Source: Chrysophaeum taylorii (lineage: Eukaryota > Sar > Pelagophyceae > Pelagomonadales > Pelagomonadaceae). Taken from it: a stretch of 64,000 nucleotides of DNA. Of the stretch, positions 49,251 to 62,171 are shown in pieces. The position numbers and the translations under genes were made by a program. The DNA is taken from contig JAQMWT010000334.1 in NCBI GenBank assembly GCA_029834535.1, positions 62,001 through 126,000 on the forward strand, in the 5' to 3' direction. The notes under the pieces are model-generated. The model had not been told where the DNA came from, did no database searches, and saw only the letters and a list, made by a program, of their open reading frames with translations. Numbering within the stretch: the stretch's first letter is position 1; every line of letters begins with the position of its first letter.

Positions 49251-52010
49251 ATCGACGGACAAAGTAACCCTCATTCCGTTGGTAAAACGACGCGCCGCTG
49301 ACGCTAACCAAGCACCTGACGTTCGACCTATCGGCATTGGCACCGTCCGCCGCCGTGCCATTGGACGGTGCCTTGTTCGTAGCCTCCACTCCGAGCTCTC
49401 TGAGGCACTGTACCCGATCAACGTTGCCGTCGGGGTCGAGGGCGGCCCCTCGCGCCTCGTCTTTGGCGTCCGCACCCACGCGGAGCAGTACCCCGACCAG
49501 GTCATCATCAAGCTGGACAAACGCAACGCCTTCAACGAGCTCAAGCGCCGGACCGTCGTGGACAAACTCGCAAACCACGCCAACGCTAAGCTGCGTGCCT
49601 TTGGCCACTTTATGTTCAAGCAATTACGGCCGGCATCCTGGGTGGCCCTCCACGGCCCCACCGGCCTCGATCGCGCCCCCTTCGACTCTCAAGAAGGCGG
49701 CCAGCAAGGCGACCCCACCTATCCACCGGCGTACTGTCTGGCAACGCATGACGCCGCACAGGCCCTTGACACCCGCTTACGTTCATGTGCCGGCTACGCC
49801 CGATTTGGCATGGACGACGGCGTCATCTCTGGTTCCCCTCGTGAGGTTGTCGACGCCCTCCTGCAGTACGCCCGCGACATCCAAGCTAGCGGCGAGGAGC
49901 TCCGCCTCGACAAGTGCGTGGCGTTCTGTCCGGCACTTGGCATGGGTCTTCTCGATCACCCCGATGTTCACGACCACGTCCAAGTTGCGCCTGACGGCAC
50001 GCGTACTCTTGCTGGTATCCCCGTTGTCGCCGACGGCCTCGTAATCTACGGTGTGCCCATCGGCTCCCCCGGACACGCCGGAGATGCCTATGTCGAAGCT
50101 ACCTTGCAACGCGAGGTTGACGCTCAGGTGAGCTACATGAGCCGTATTCGCACCAAGCTCCAGAACGTCTCCCTCCACTGCATGTACTCGTTGGGCCGCT
50201 ACTGCATCGCCCCGCGCATGGACTACATCGCGCAACACTGCTACCCCACCAATGCCTTGAGCGCGCTCCGCCGCTTCGACGTTGCCGTCCTCAGCTTCGT
50301 CGCCACAGCACTTGGCGCAGATCCGCGTCAGGTTTTTGACTCCACCGGCATCGTCCTCCAACGCCTCCGTCTTCCTGCTCGAAGTGTGGGTGGCGGCATT
50401 CGCTCCTGCGCCGACCTCAGCCCCGCCGCCTTTGTTGGCACGGCGGCCCAGGCCCTCCCACACCTCGTCGACCTTCGCGATCCTACGGGTGCCGTGGAGG
50501 TCCCTGGCTACCTCCCCCGCCTCGCCTCGGTCCTGGGTGCCACTTCTTTTCGCACAGGTAACGAGTCGCACCGTTGGCACCACCTCCTCGCATCCGGTTG
50601 CCGCCTGGGGCGAGCACTCGAGACTGCGTGGGACGGACTTCGGGCTGATCTCCGCACCACGCTGGCTTCTCACGGCGGCGCTGGTTCCGGCGACCCCGCC
50701 AACGTGTTCATCTCGTCGACGGTCCTCTCTCCCACGAATTCGTCTCCATGGGCGTCCTCGTCGACCCCACCATCTCGACGCCCGTGCTCGTACCCCAACT
50801 CCAGCGTGCTCTAACCTCCCAGCGCGAGACAGCTCGGGCCACTGCACTCCAGCGCCTTGCGGCCACCCTTCCCGTCACCGATGCACCTCGAGTAGCGGCG
50901 TCCTCATGGGATCGCTTCTCGACCACGTTCATCAGCTCGTGGCCCAGCTCCGCCCTTCAAATCCCCAACCGCTGCTGGGCTGAGATGTGTGCCCAGTACT
51001 TTGGCTACCCCTCTCCAGCTTGTTCGGGCCTCGTGGGCACTCGCATTCTGGGCACTGATGTCGTTCTCGACGCTCACGGCAAGGTGCTTCTCACGCAGGC
51101 CAACCTTGTCAACCGCGGAGGAGCGCGTACCACCTGGCACGACAGCTTGCTCGATTGCGCCCTCTCCACCACCAAAGAGGCCGGCATCCCAGCCCTGTCC
51201 GAGGTTTTCGGCATCTTTGCTGACGTCGTCGCCCCTACCATTCGCACGCGCCTCTACGGCCGGTACCGAGGCAATCTCGCCCGACGCCAAGTCGTCCCAG
51301 ACATCCTCACCACGCTCGACAACAAGGAACAACTCTACGACATCAAAACCCTCGCTTGGGGTTCGTTGTACACCGCCCACGCCCTCCATCCCTCCCACCC
51401 GTCGCCTGTCGATCGGCGCGCAGCGCAAGTCCACTCCGAATACCTCGCTCACGCCCGCGGCATCGACGCCATCATCCCCCAGCCGGGTACAGCACCACCG
51501 CCTGGCTTCTTGGGCCCTGTCGAACAGCGGCTACGTAGCTACGGCACCGTCGCCGGCCTCGTCTTTGGTGCCTTCGGTGAGGCCAGCGCGGCGTGCCACG
51601 CTCTCGCCCAAACATGCGCAGAGCGCATCTCTACGCGAACCTGGGTGGCAAGCGGCTGCGCCAACTTCACAGAGGCAAAGGCGGCCCAAACTCGCCGCAT
51701 CTACCGTGAGTGGGGGATCGCCAACGCATTAGGCCGGGCTCGCTGTGCCCTCACCGCCCTCACCCATGTCGCCGCCTCGGGGAACCCCACCCAGGCCGCC
51801 CGATCCCAGCAGGCCGTCACCCTTCGTCGCACATACGTCCGGCGGCAGCATGCGTACGACCTACGGGCGGGGCCCGTCCTCTCTTCGCCTGCCCCACGCC
51901 TCGGCGATGACCCCGACTAGGTCCCGCGTACTTATTTCCGCCCGTCAGGCACATCCCTCATACCCCACAAACCCACCCACTTCCTTCATGCTTCCTACAC
52001 ACACCCCCCT
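49251..52010 (+). mobile_element. LINE-type retrotransposon copy C, fullest reverse transcriptase
   Basis: Two overlapping frames (to 50814 and 50748-51920) encode a reverse transcriptase and its C-terminal domain. Polymerase blocks: APDVRPIGIGTVRRRAIGRC (motif 1/2), VIIKLDKRNAFNELKRRTVV (motif A aspartate), EGGQQGDPTYPPAYCLATHD (motif B), ARFGMDDGVISGSPREVV (motif C, DDG), RLDKCVAFCP (D) and VIYGVPIGSP (E). A helical domain with QNVSLHCMYSLGRYCIAPRM follows, then the region shared with copy B. No apurinic endonuclease is visible because the 5' side stops at about 49250 against the Helitron. Compared with copy B a 2-base insertion near 50708 splits the frame. The 3' end is cut at about 52010, lacking the last bases of copy B. 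Confidence is high that it is a retroelement, moderate on clade. Confidence 0.8.
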
Positions 52011-53165
52011 CCACGAACTGGCCGTAGAGGCGCGTGCGAACGGCAGGGGCGACGACGTCCGCAAAGATGCCGAAAACCTCGGACAGGGCGGGGATGCCGG
52101 CCTCTTTGATGGTGGAGAGGGCGCATTCGAGCAAGCTGTCGTGCCAGGTGGTCCGCGCTCCTCCGCGGTTGAGAAGGTTGGCGTGCGTGAGAAGCGCCTT
52201 GCCGTGGTCGTCGAGAACGACATCAGTACCCAGAATGCGAGTGCCCACGAGGCCCGAACAAGCTGGAGAGGGGTAGCCAAAGTATCGGGCACACATCTCT
52301 GCCCAGCAGCGGTTGGGAATTTGAAGGGAGGAGCTGGGCCACGAGCTGATGAACGTAGTCGAGAAGCGATCCCACGAGGACGCTGCTACTCGAAGAGCAT
52401 CGGTGATGGGAAGGGTGGCCGCAAGTCGCTGGAGTGCAGTGGCCCGAGCTGTCTCGCGCTGGGAGGTTAGAGCACGCTGGAGCTGGGGTATGAGCACGGG
52501 TGTCGAAAAGGTGGGGTCGACGAGGACGCGTACGGAGACGAACTCGCGGGCAAGAGGACCGTCGACGAAATGAACGATGGCGGGGTCGCCGGAACCAGCG
52601 CCGCCGTGGGAAGCCAGCGTGGTGCGGAAATCAGCGCGAAGTCCGTCCCACGCAGTCTCGAGTGCTCGCGCCAGGCGGCAACCGGATGCGAGGAGGTGGT
52701 GCCAACGGTGCAACTCGCTGCCTGCGCGAAAAGAAGTGGCACCCAGGACCGAGGCGAGGCGGGGGGGGTAGCCAGGGACCTCGACGGAACCCGTAGGATC
52801 GCGAAGGAGGGAGTGGGCCGCCGTGCCAACAAAGGCGGCGGGGCTGATGTCGGCGCAGGAGCGAATGCCACCACCCCCATTTCGAGCAGGAAGGCGGAGG
52901 CGTTGGGGGATGATGTGGGTGGAGTCAAAAACCTGACGCGGGTCTGCGCCAAGTGCTGTGGCGACGAAGAGTTAAGGCCGGCAGCGTCGAAGCGGCGGAG
53001 CGCACTCGAGGCATTGGTGGGTAGCAGTGCTGCGCGAGGTAGTCCGCGCGCGGAGCGATGCGGTAGCGACCCATAGAATACACGCAGTGGAGAGAGACGT
53101 TCTGGAGCTTGGTGCAAATGGTGGTGTTCATGTAGTTAACCTGATCGTCAGCTTCTACATTGTTA
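52011..53165 (-). mobile_element. LINE-type copy E, inverted against copy C
   Basis: The minus strand holds the same protein from YMNTTICTKLQNVSLHCVYS and GRYRIAPRADYLAQHCYP (53150-53030) to AVRTRLYGQF at about 52020. It is split between at least two frames and has internal losses, including part of the region after NASAFLLEMGVVAFAPAP. Its 3' part is missing: it stops in the coding sequence where copy C's tail begins, so the two copies face each other tail to tail. Confidence 0.7.
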
Positions 53166-54464
53166 CCTACATAGTTTCCCAGAACTTGAAGGGACGGCCT
53201 CGTTGAAGGCGACGACGCTCGTACGACAATGCAAAGCGCCAAGATGGGCGGCGTTGTTTCCAAATTGCTGAAGCGTCGCGCCGTCGAGGATAACCCAGTC
53301 ATATAATGACAACGCCGTGGACTGACACACGTTGTAACGAAAGCGATCAATGTGAAATTTGTCTTCGAGGGGAGTTCGCGCGCGCCACTACTCGCGGCGT
53401 AATTGATGACGAGTTGCCAACGCGGCGCCTTGTTGTTTGCGATGTAGTCCGTAGTTTCCCGCCTCGTTGTGAGGCAAGTATTTTGAGCGTTCGAACGATT
53501 TGATTGCCCGGGGGCCGCTGCGGGATAATCGATGGAATTGCCGCCACACGGTGGGGCAGTCGACGAGTACGTGAGGGCTGGGATCGCCATCCAGGCCGAG
53601 CTCCTCGTCGTGCCATTTGAATGTCACGGACATTGAGCAGGAGCTAACTAACTATAGACCAGCTCAGTGCATGGGACGGAGCAGGAGAGCCTCGACAAGT
53701 CACAAGACGCGATGCCGTCGTCCACGCAGAAACGCGACTCGGAGCCGCCGCGCGCGCGCGAGCGGAATAAGACACTGCCGGTAGTGTCCATCGCCGGGTG
53801 CGCCTTCACCTTGCTCGGGAATGGCTGGGACGAAACAGAAAAAAAACGGCTTTGCCGCGGCGCTTGTCAGGCCTCCACCCGCGAGCGCACGGTAGGTCTG
53901 CTCACCGAGAGGGCGTCGGCACGTGTCGGCGACGCCGAGACTCGAGAGATTGCGGAACGCACCGAGAGAGGTCGCCGGATGCCGCGAGCCGCTTCTCGCG
54001 GAGCGCGAACGAACCGGCATGAATGGTCCGGGAGCACATGCGGAGCTCGCGCGAGCTACGTCTAATAAGCAGAAAACCATCGATTACACGATCATAGCGC
54101 CTGGCTATTGCAAAGGCCGCAAAACGGTGGAGCCCGAAAGCACCACCTCCGGTTCGGTAGTGAATTCAAAGCAGAGCGCAATTACATCATCGCGCCCTGT
54201 CAACGTTGGCGCAAACCTTTTCTCCTCTCGTCGCTTACCCTCCGCAACTCGGCGGCGTCTCTCCAGATGCGACGACGTTGCTGGTCTTTTCCCTTAGCAT
54301 GAGATGGCTTTTGCCCGCACAGCTCCCCACCACTCCTCTCTTCGCCGCCTGCCCTCGGCTCGGCGATGACCCCGACTAGACCTCGGGGCGAATCCGTCTT
54401 TCGGGCACCACTCGCGTGTCCAGACACGTAGATTGTTCAGCCTCTCAAGCTACTGAACGCCCGG
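53166..54464. other. Decayed region between LINE and Gypsy elements
   Basis: No intact gene. On the minus strand 53633-53166 shows protein-like scraps in different frames (ELGLDGDPSPHVLVDCPTVW, DWVILDGATLQQFGNNAAHL), possibly the target gene or 5' part of copy E; the family is not recognised. At about 54330-54390 a short stretch (CTCGGCGATGACCCCGACTAGAC) matches the 3' end of the LINE coding region, another fragment. The remainder shows nothing supportable. Confidence 0.45.
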
Positions 54465-54774
54465 TGTGGCAGTAACGCCCATCCCCCCACTTGCCTGCCT
54501 GCCACTTGACTTACCCTGATTGTTGCCCTGGTACTGACCTTGCAATTATGGGGGGGGTGTCATCTTGACATCCTCACCTGCGCTTCCACGGAACCCAATG
54601 TACCAGACATTTGTATTGTGTCTTCTTGCTATTACCCTCTTTTGATTGTTGGAGATTTTCTATATGGCGTGACTGTTTACGCTGAGATCGGGCATGTGGT
54701 GGTTTCACCCGCGGTTCGGGTTGGGAGAAAGGGTTGTTGAGGCCCCTGGTCCGGCCAAGAGGGGCGGGTGTCTG
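54465..54774 (+). repeat. Left LTR of the Gypsy fossil
   Basis: Begins TGTGGCAGTAACGCCCAT and matches 61849-62171 along its length, with scattered differences. Confidence 0.85.
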
Positions 54775-56959
54775 TGCCGGACAATCCCTCGAGGAAGAGA
54801 CGTGCTGCTCAGACGTTGACGAATGCGGGTTTTCCAGTGACACCAGAGGGACAGGAGCAATAACGACGGGCGCTTTTAGCTGCAGCAGGAGACAGGCTTC
54901 AGTGACACAGCTAGCGCCGCGCGTTGTGCAACAGCCGCAGATGGTCTACACAGCAGCACAGGTTCCAGGTGCAGGTCAACAGCAGCTGGTTGCAGGCACT
55001 CAACAGCAGGTGGTCCGAAGGCAGTCCGCAGTGCAGCGGACCGCTCAGACCTCGGTGCGCCTGAAGGATCTGACTACGGCTCTCAAAACGATGAACTTAT
55101 TTCGTCAAGCACAGCAGACGGCTCCCACGGTTAGAGGGCAACAGCCGCAGAGAGCAAACCCTGGCTACGCAATGATGGTGTCGCCGCTCAGTGACTTGAA
55201 GTGCTTGGCGAAGATCAGGATGACGCTAAGCGAGCAGACTACTGCAGTGTGCTGTATTCTGAGCTCATGGAGGGCAACGTGTATGACGGTGACGATGACG
55301 ATGTTGGAGGCGATGACGATAGCTTTTCTGCAGAAAGCTATTCCCCTGGTGAGCCCATGGAACCTCCTTCCTTTTTGGTCATCACTGAAGATGCGTGGGT
55401 GGAGGAGCAGAGGCAAAGTACCGAAGTGATCGGAGTTGCACCCAGAGTTCCCGCGGAAGGCGAAGATAATCGTGACGGATTGGGATATACGATCGTTCGT
55501 GTGGGACAAGATACTTTGGTTGCTATGGATATAGTGCTACCGAGGGACGACTGCGCCGAGCGTTACGCCGCTCACCCTTCCATCTCTTCGGATTTCGAGA
55601 GTTTCTGCCCTCAGACTGCGTTGAATACTGCTTAGGATCCCGACCATCGTGAAAATAAAGCCGTGAGATACGATGGCACGAGATCCGCCTCTTTGACGTA
55701 CGTGCCTGTGGCTGTCTCTTCGCTAGATGGTTCGAAATATTCCATCATCGCTGCCGGTTTGGATGGCGTGGCTGATTCCCCCTACATCGATCACCGCTTG
55801 TATCGCAAACTTGATCGTGACGGCAAAATCATCTATCGTCAGCCACTCCCTACGATTCGTACTCTGAATGGGCCAGGAGGGAATATTCCATCATCGCTGC
55901 CGGTTTGGATGGCATGGCTGATTCCCCCTACATCGATCACCGCTTGTATCGCAAACTTGATCGTGACGGAAAAATCATCTATCGTCAGCCACTCCCTACG
56001 ATTCGTACTCTGAATGGGCCAGGAGGTTCGGGAGCTGCTATTCGAGAATGGGTCATTCTCCGGATCTCCTTGGTGCCAACGACATCCATACTGCTCATGT
56101 TCTTTGTTGGTCAAACTAATGGGCAGTTACTATTAGGAGCACGAGAATTACGACTCTTGGGTACGATTTTGGATTATGCAACAGAGAGAGCTATTTTCCG
56201 GCGTTCTGAAGTGACCATCGGAGTTCTCAAGAATCGGACTTCCGCCTCGCCACGAGACCAGCATGGAGTTGTCCTTTACAATGATGCGTTCGATGCGACT
56301 CCGCAGGTAGTGCAGATGTTCCCGACAGCTAAACTCGCTATGCGAGACGGGAATACCCAAACTTGGACGCCAGTTGGTAAACCGTGGAGTTATGACAGTC
56401 TGCTGCGCTCTATTCGTGCCAGAGCGAATCACCATCATGCTCATCGCGGTGATAAGACTGCTGAAAAAGCGGAAGACCGACTTAAATGCCCTGCGGACGA
56501 GGAAGATATCATCCCTCATTTCGCGTACGTGACGAGTACTCGATTTCTTCTTCCGAGCCAACCGTACTTCTTGGAGATGGAGTGCGATGTGCCGCTGGAA
56601 AAGGGTCAAGTATTCCGACATCATCGGTCACTCCTCCCAGATCCCCGCGTCGTACCTGGCTCCTATTCATCGTACTGCTCCGACGAGCCCAACGAAGTTC
56701 ATGTGGCTGTGGAGCACATTGGTGAAGAACCCATTGGTATCGACCCCGAAGTCCCGGTGGTCGAAGGCGAGATCATGCCGCATGAAGGATGTGTCAACAT
56801 GCAGCTTGAAGTCACTGAGGGCGTTTGCCATGCGACTCTCACGGCTGCTGTTGACGAGAATGAAGTCGAGAAGGATGTCTTAAGTGACAGACCTCCTCCT
56901 GAGCCACCTCCAGATGAAGAAGTGAAAAAAAAACGCCAGAAATGGAGATGGAGGCGACT

Positions 56960-57620
56960 GATAAGGACCTGCTATCCAAGCACGCCTCCTTGGTTTGGAT
57001 ACACATCACCTACACATTTGTCGTCGTCTACTTTGCTGGCGCTGGAGGATCAACGTTGGGTATCCGGCGATGCAATGAGCTATATGGCAGTTCATTTCGC
57101 ATTGTCCTGGCTTTGGATGCTTGTCCTCAAGCCCGAGCCACCTTCGAGCTCAATTATCCGAAGATTCCCTATGTTTTGCATGAGTTAGGGAAATCTCATC
57201 GTCGTACATACGACTTAGTGTTGTCGTATTTACATTCAGATTTTTGGAAGCATTCTTATTTTCACGCAAGTCCGCCGAGTATCTATGGGTCGACTGTCAA
57301 TTTGCACTACAGAGACGCACGCAAGGGCGCTACTATTACTTCTCGGGTCCTGCGTCATTTCCGCAAAGCACCTTATGTAATTGGACGATGGACGCTCGAG
57401 CAGGAACCATCAGTGATCCCTTTTGTGCATCACCAATTTTATGTGCCGCGCATTGTCGATTTTTATAGTATCACACCAGAATTGCTGTGCTCGCGCACGC
57501 GCCTACTTGCTTGCAATGTTCGCTTGGAACTGCCGTTATTATCGCGTGTACCACGGAACTTACGGGACCGTTTTGGGCCAGCAATAGGATTTACAGGTGG
57601 TCACCCGCTCATTATAGTGA
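56960..57620 (+). other. Cytosine-5 DNA-methyltransferase-like domain inside the Gypsy fossil
   Basis: The SAM-binding block reads YFAGAGGSTLGIRRCNELYG followed by an acidic strand VLALDACPQARATFELNYPK, the motif I/II pattern of C5 methyltransferases. Further blocks in family order follow (the SPP motif IV region, then RTRLLACNVRLELPLLSR near the motif VIII position). It lies between the protease-like and reverse-transcriptase regions. It is part of a fossil element; no activity is claimed. Confidence 0.65.
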
Positions 57621-60600
57621 ACAGTTTCTCATCTACGCGCCCGACTACCGGCCCTGCATTCACAGTGACGCGCAACAAATTGCAAATGGGACCTCATTTC
57701 TCGAACACACGTCCACTCACGTTGCAGATGCACCAGGGAATTATGACCATTCCTGCTACGTGGCAATGAGGTGAGCAAGTCTCAGAGACAGCAGCTATGA
57801 AGATGCTTGGCAGTATGGTGCCACCCGCGACTATGATGCGGATCGCACTAGCAGTGCACAATTCGTTTGACCCCTCACTTCGAAATTTGGGTAAGTTGCG
57901 GAATATTGCGACGACTACGATAGCCCAACCCGATCACCATATTCTACGGTCTTTACCTTTTGCTGTAGAGTCGCGCATCCCAACGCTCGACCCTGCCACT
58001 CGAAGTGTGTCATGGATTTCGCCCGATGAACTCTATTCTCCTGCGAGTCCTGCACCATCAGCTGCTGCCCCCACCACCCCGCCACCACCTTCGGTTACAT
58101 CGCCTGGGACGGCTCCATCTTTTGCAGGGGGCACCGTCGTCGCTGCTGCTATGCAGAGCAACCAAGCCGACAACCAGCCCTCCGCAACTGCTGAAGAAGA
58201 AGGCACCGCGAAGGAGCGACCTGCGTACTTCAATAAGTACGACGTTCTGTGGGCGGACGCGCCTCACGACGAACATGGTCAACCTTTACCGGTGATGCCT
58301 CCTCATTTAGCGGATCAGGAGAGCATGCAGGTCATCCCTCCGACCGTCGCGCACGTCGAAGAGGTGATGACTGAATTGGGCATTACAGAGCATCCTGCTT
58401 TAGATGATGACGAGAAGCTGATGATGAAGCATCTAATCTCGTGTTCGTGGACATTTTTCGATGATATGATGAGACCTGTTGATTCACCTGAAGTGACGCT
58501 CCGGTTCAAAGAAGAGAACCCGACTCCCGTCAAACTCTCGCCATATCGGTTGTCGAAAGAAAAGATTGAATGTTTGCGGATGCAGATTGAAGAATGGACC
58601 CGAGACGGAGTTATTCGTCCTGCGAATTCTCCATGGGTTTTCCCTATTTTGATGTTGCCTAAGAAAGGTGCTGAGCCTGGCACTTCCAATGCTTACAGAG
58701 CAGCTGTCGACCTAGGGCGCCTCGATGCATTGCTCAAGGATGATAGCTGGCCGAGTGTGAGCATGGCTGACGCGTTGATGTTTCTCATCGACAAGTTCTG
58801 TCGTTCCAGTTTGGATATTCGTTGGGGCTATCACAATTTACGATTGTCGCTAGATGCACAAGATGTGGTAACCTTCACTAGTCCTCTGGGAGCGTACAGC
58901 TACATACGTCTACCTTTGGGAGTCAAACCAGCCGGAAGTTCGCTTTGCAAGCAGTTGAACACTGGCTTGTAGAAATGGCTATATCGTGATCTCGTGGCAT
59001 ATATCGACGATATTCTCGCCGGTCACGCAGATACGAAGAATCACTTGCAGTGCCTTGTGCAAGTTATTCCCCATCTCGCCTTGAAAGGGTACAGCGCCAA
59101 GATCAAGAAGATCCATTTTATGCAAGAAGTCATTGAGTTTTTGGGTCATTTATCCACCCCGAACGGACTTCTTCCATCACCGAGGTCTTTAGAAGCCATC
59201 AGACACATGCCAATTCCTGGCACTGTGTCGGATGCTGACCCTAAGAAGCAAGTGCGGTCTTTCCTTGGAATGGGGAGTTTTTGCCGGCGTTACATAAGGG
59301 ATTTTGCGAAAGTTGCAGAGCCATTAAGACAACTGACGTTGGCGGACGTAAATTCGAGTGGACGAAAGAGTGTCAGGAAGCTTGGGATGCCATCATCGAG
59401 GCTATTGTCACTTCGAAGGGTGTCTACCATCCTGATTATTCGTTGCCTTTCTACATTCGAACTGATGCTTCCGCGCATGGGTTGGGTGCTTACCTATTTC
59501 AAAAGGTACCAGTCGTTGACGACGATGGAAGAGAAAGAATAGAAGAGAGAGTTATTGAGTACTGGAGTCGAACTGTGCCTAAGTCGATGGGAAATATGAT
59601 CCTCGGCGCTTGGAACTCCTCGCAGTACTCTCCGCTCTTGAAAATTTCCGATTTTATATCGAAGGTCATCAGACAAAATTAGAGACAGATCATCGTAATT
59701 TAACGTTTCTTCGGGATTCGAATCATACGTCTGGACAGTTAGGACGATGGGCTATGCGGCTTGCTGCTTTCGACCGGGAGCTCGGATATAAGCCTGGAAA
59801 TTCCTCTGGCATGCGCATCCCGGATTGTCTGTCGCGCAACCCTATCGACAAGTTGATCGAGAAAGACGAAGACGGGGAACCGATCAATGAAGCTTTTTTG
59901 ATTTTCCAAGAAATCCCCACCGATGTACCTGGCACAGCTTGTTTCACCTTCTCTTCGGTGACGATGCCTATACCGACGGACAGCGGACCCACCGCAGCTA
60001 TGGCAGCAGTTAGTACGCGACAGAACGTACAACTGCCTCAATTCTCGTACGAGTCTGAGCCAGTTGACTCCGTCTAACGTCTCCCTTTTGCGTATCAAGC
60101 GGAGGATGTGATCACTCTCGATGAGATAGCGAAAGAACAAGCTGAAGATGACACATGCAAGCGCATCAGACGAAATCTCGATTCTGAACAGAAAGATCAA
60201 GACGAGCAGTCATCCGTACCGTATGAAGTTGATAACAACGTGTTGTATAAGGTCGATGATTCGGATTCTCAACGTCTTATTGTGGTCCCTCAGTCTATGC
60301 GAAAGCGTGGAATCGCCGTGCATCACCGAGGATTGTTCGGAGGCCATGTAGGACGAGACTCCACAGCGAATCAAATCTTTGAACGGTATTGGTGGCCAAA
60401 CGTCTCATCATCAGTTAATGAGTTCGTCAATGCCTGCATTATTTGCCAGAAGATTCGACCCACGATGCCTAAGCGTCATGGCTTGCTGTGTCAACCGAAT
60501 CGCGTTGGAGATTGCTATGACCTAGGTATGGATCGGATTGGACCTCTGCGAGGCGCTGACCTGTACACCTACATACTCGCGATGTACGATGCAGCGTCGC

Positions 60601-61848
60601 ATTTCTAGAAATTGGCTCTGATTAATACTAAACATGATTATTCAATTTTGAACACGTTTGTGGACAAGATTTTACTTGAGGGATGTCTCCCATGGTGCAT
60701 AGTCACGGATAATGATGGAAATGAGTTCGCGAACAGGTTATTTCGCACGTTTGTTCGTCAACTCAACGTACGTTATCGTACTACCCTTCCGTATCGCCCT
60801 CAGAGTAATCATACTGAGCGTGTCAGCCGATTTATCAAAGCCTTCTTGCGAGCTGCGATCGATGAACAGCGTCAGCCAGATTTGTCGAATTTCCTCCCAT
60901 ATGTGGCACTCATGTACAATAGGGTGTACATTCCGGGAATGAAGATTTCACCTTTTATGATGCGTACTGGCAAGCAACCCCTATTACCACCCGATTACAA
61001 TCTTTTGAGTGAACAGCGTGATCTACCGCAATCACGTCATCAGATTTTGGTGGACTTTAAGAACAAGTTTGAATTTTGTAGTCGACTCGGTACACGAGCT
61101 CACCAGAAAGCACAGGAGAGCCAAAAACTCAACTATGATGCCCACCAAATTGACATCCAGTTTTCCCAGGTGATTATGTTCTGCGTTCCGTGCCTAAGAC
61201 GAGCCACAAGCTACGTCCCATTTGGCGCGGGCCTTACATAGATACCAGAAAGATCTCTCCCGTCGTTTACGAACTTCAGGACGTCAACGACGATGATGCT
61301 GACTCGGTTGTAGTATCTGTACAACAGATTGTGCCTTTGAAAGTGCCAACCATCGACATTTCTTCAGCCCCTCTGCATTTATTTACCTTCAGACCGCGAC
61401 CGTTTCAAGCATGGTAAGTTCGTGATTTTCAGGGTTAAAGGACGATCCAACGCGTGGAAGAAGCGTATCTACGTTGCCGAAGTCTATGAAGAATATGATC
61501 ACGACAATGATACAGTTGCGCTTCCCTGCTATACCGATTTGGGACCGCGCGATCGATGATCCTCGTGTTTTTGATCCTACTAAGCCTCTGGCTGAGCGAC
61601 GTTTAAGACCAGAATACAAGGACCCTGATGGACGTAGCTTCACACGCCTACGATCAAACATGGAGGGCTGTGGAACCCTGTGTGACTGATTTTCGCCCGG
61701 ATGAAATCGACGTCCTCGTCAGTAACTTCGGCCTCCACAGCAACAAAGTTCCTGCTGATGTAGCTGACCGAGCTTATCGTACCATTCGTGAGCGTGACCT
61801 TCGTTGCCCTTGAAGTCGAGGACGACTTCATCTCAAGTAGGGGGCTCC

Positions 61849-62171
61849 TGTGGCAGTAACGCCCATTCCCCCCCACTTGGCCTGCCTGCCACATGACTTA
61901 CCCTGATTGTTGCTCTGGTACTGACCTTGCAATTATGGGGGGGGTGTCATCTTGACATCCTCACCTGCGCTTCCACTGAGCCCAATCAATGTACCAGGCA
62001 TTTGTATTGCTTTCTTGCTGTCTTCTCGCTATTACCCTCATTTGATTGTCCGATTTCGTGATGGCGTGAGGTGTAACGCTGAGATCGGGCGTGTGGTGGT
62101 TTCGCCCGCGGTTCGGGTTGGGAGGAAGGGTTGTTGAGGCCCCCGGTCCGGCCAGGAGGGGCGGGTATCTG
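61849..62171 (+). repeat. Right LTR of the Gypsy fossil
   Basis: Begins TGTGGCAGTAACGCCCAT; slightly longer than the left LTR. Confidence 0.85.

Larger units (their letters stand above)
54465..62171 (+). mobile_element. Ty3/Gypsy LTR retrotransposon fossil with DNA-methyltransferase-like domain
   Basis: About 7.7 kb bounded by two related direct LTRs. From left to right it contains a Gln-rich and then acidic region (no gag capsid recognised), a retropepsin-like stretch near 55.7-56.1 kb, a cytosine-5 DNA-methyltransferase-like domain near 57.0-57.6 kb, reverse transcriptase at about 58.4-59.3 kb (catalytic motif YIDD), RNase H at about 59.4-59.9 kb, and an integrase with its zinc-binding and catalytic regions at about 60.2-61.2 kb, followed by a chromodomain-like tail. 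The RT-RH-IN order places it in Ty3/Gypsy (Metaviridae). It is broken, with roughly half a dozen or more interruptions in pol, and the two LTRs have diverged by substitutions and short indels, so it is not a recent insertion. A matching target-site duplication was not found. Confidence 0.88.
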
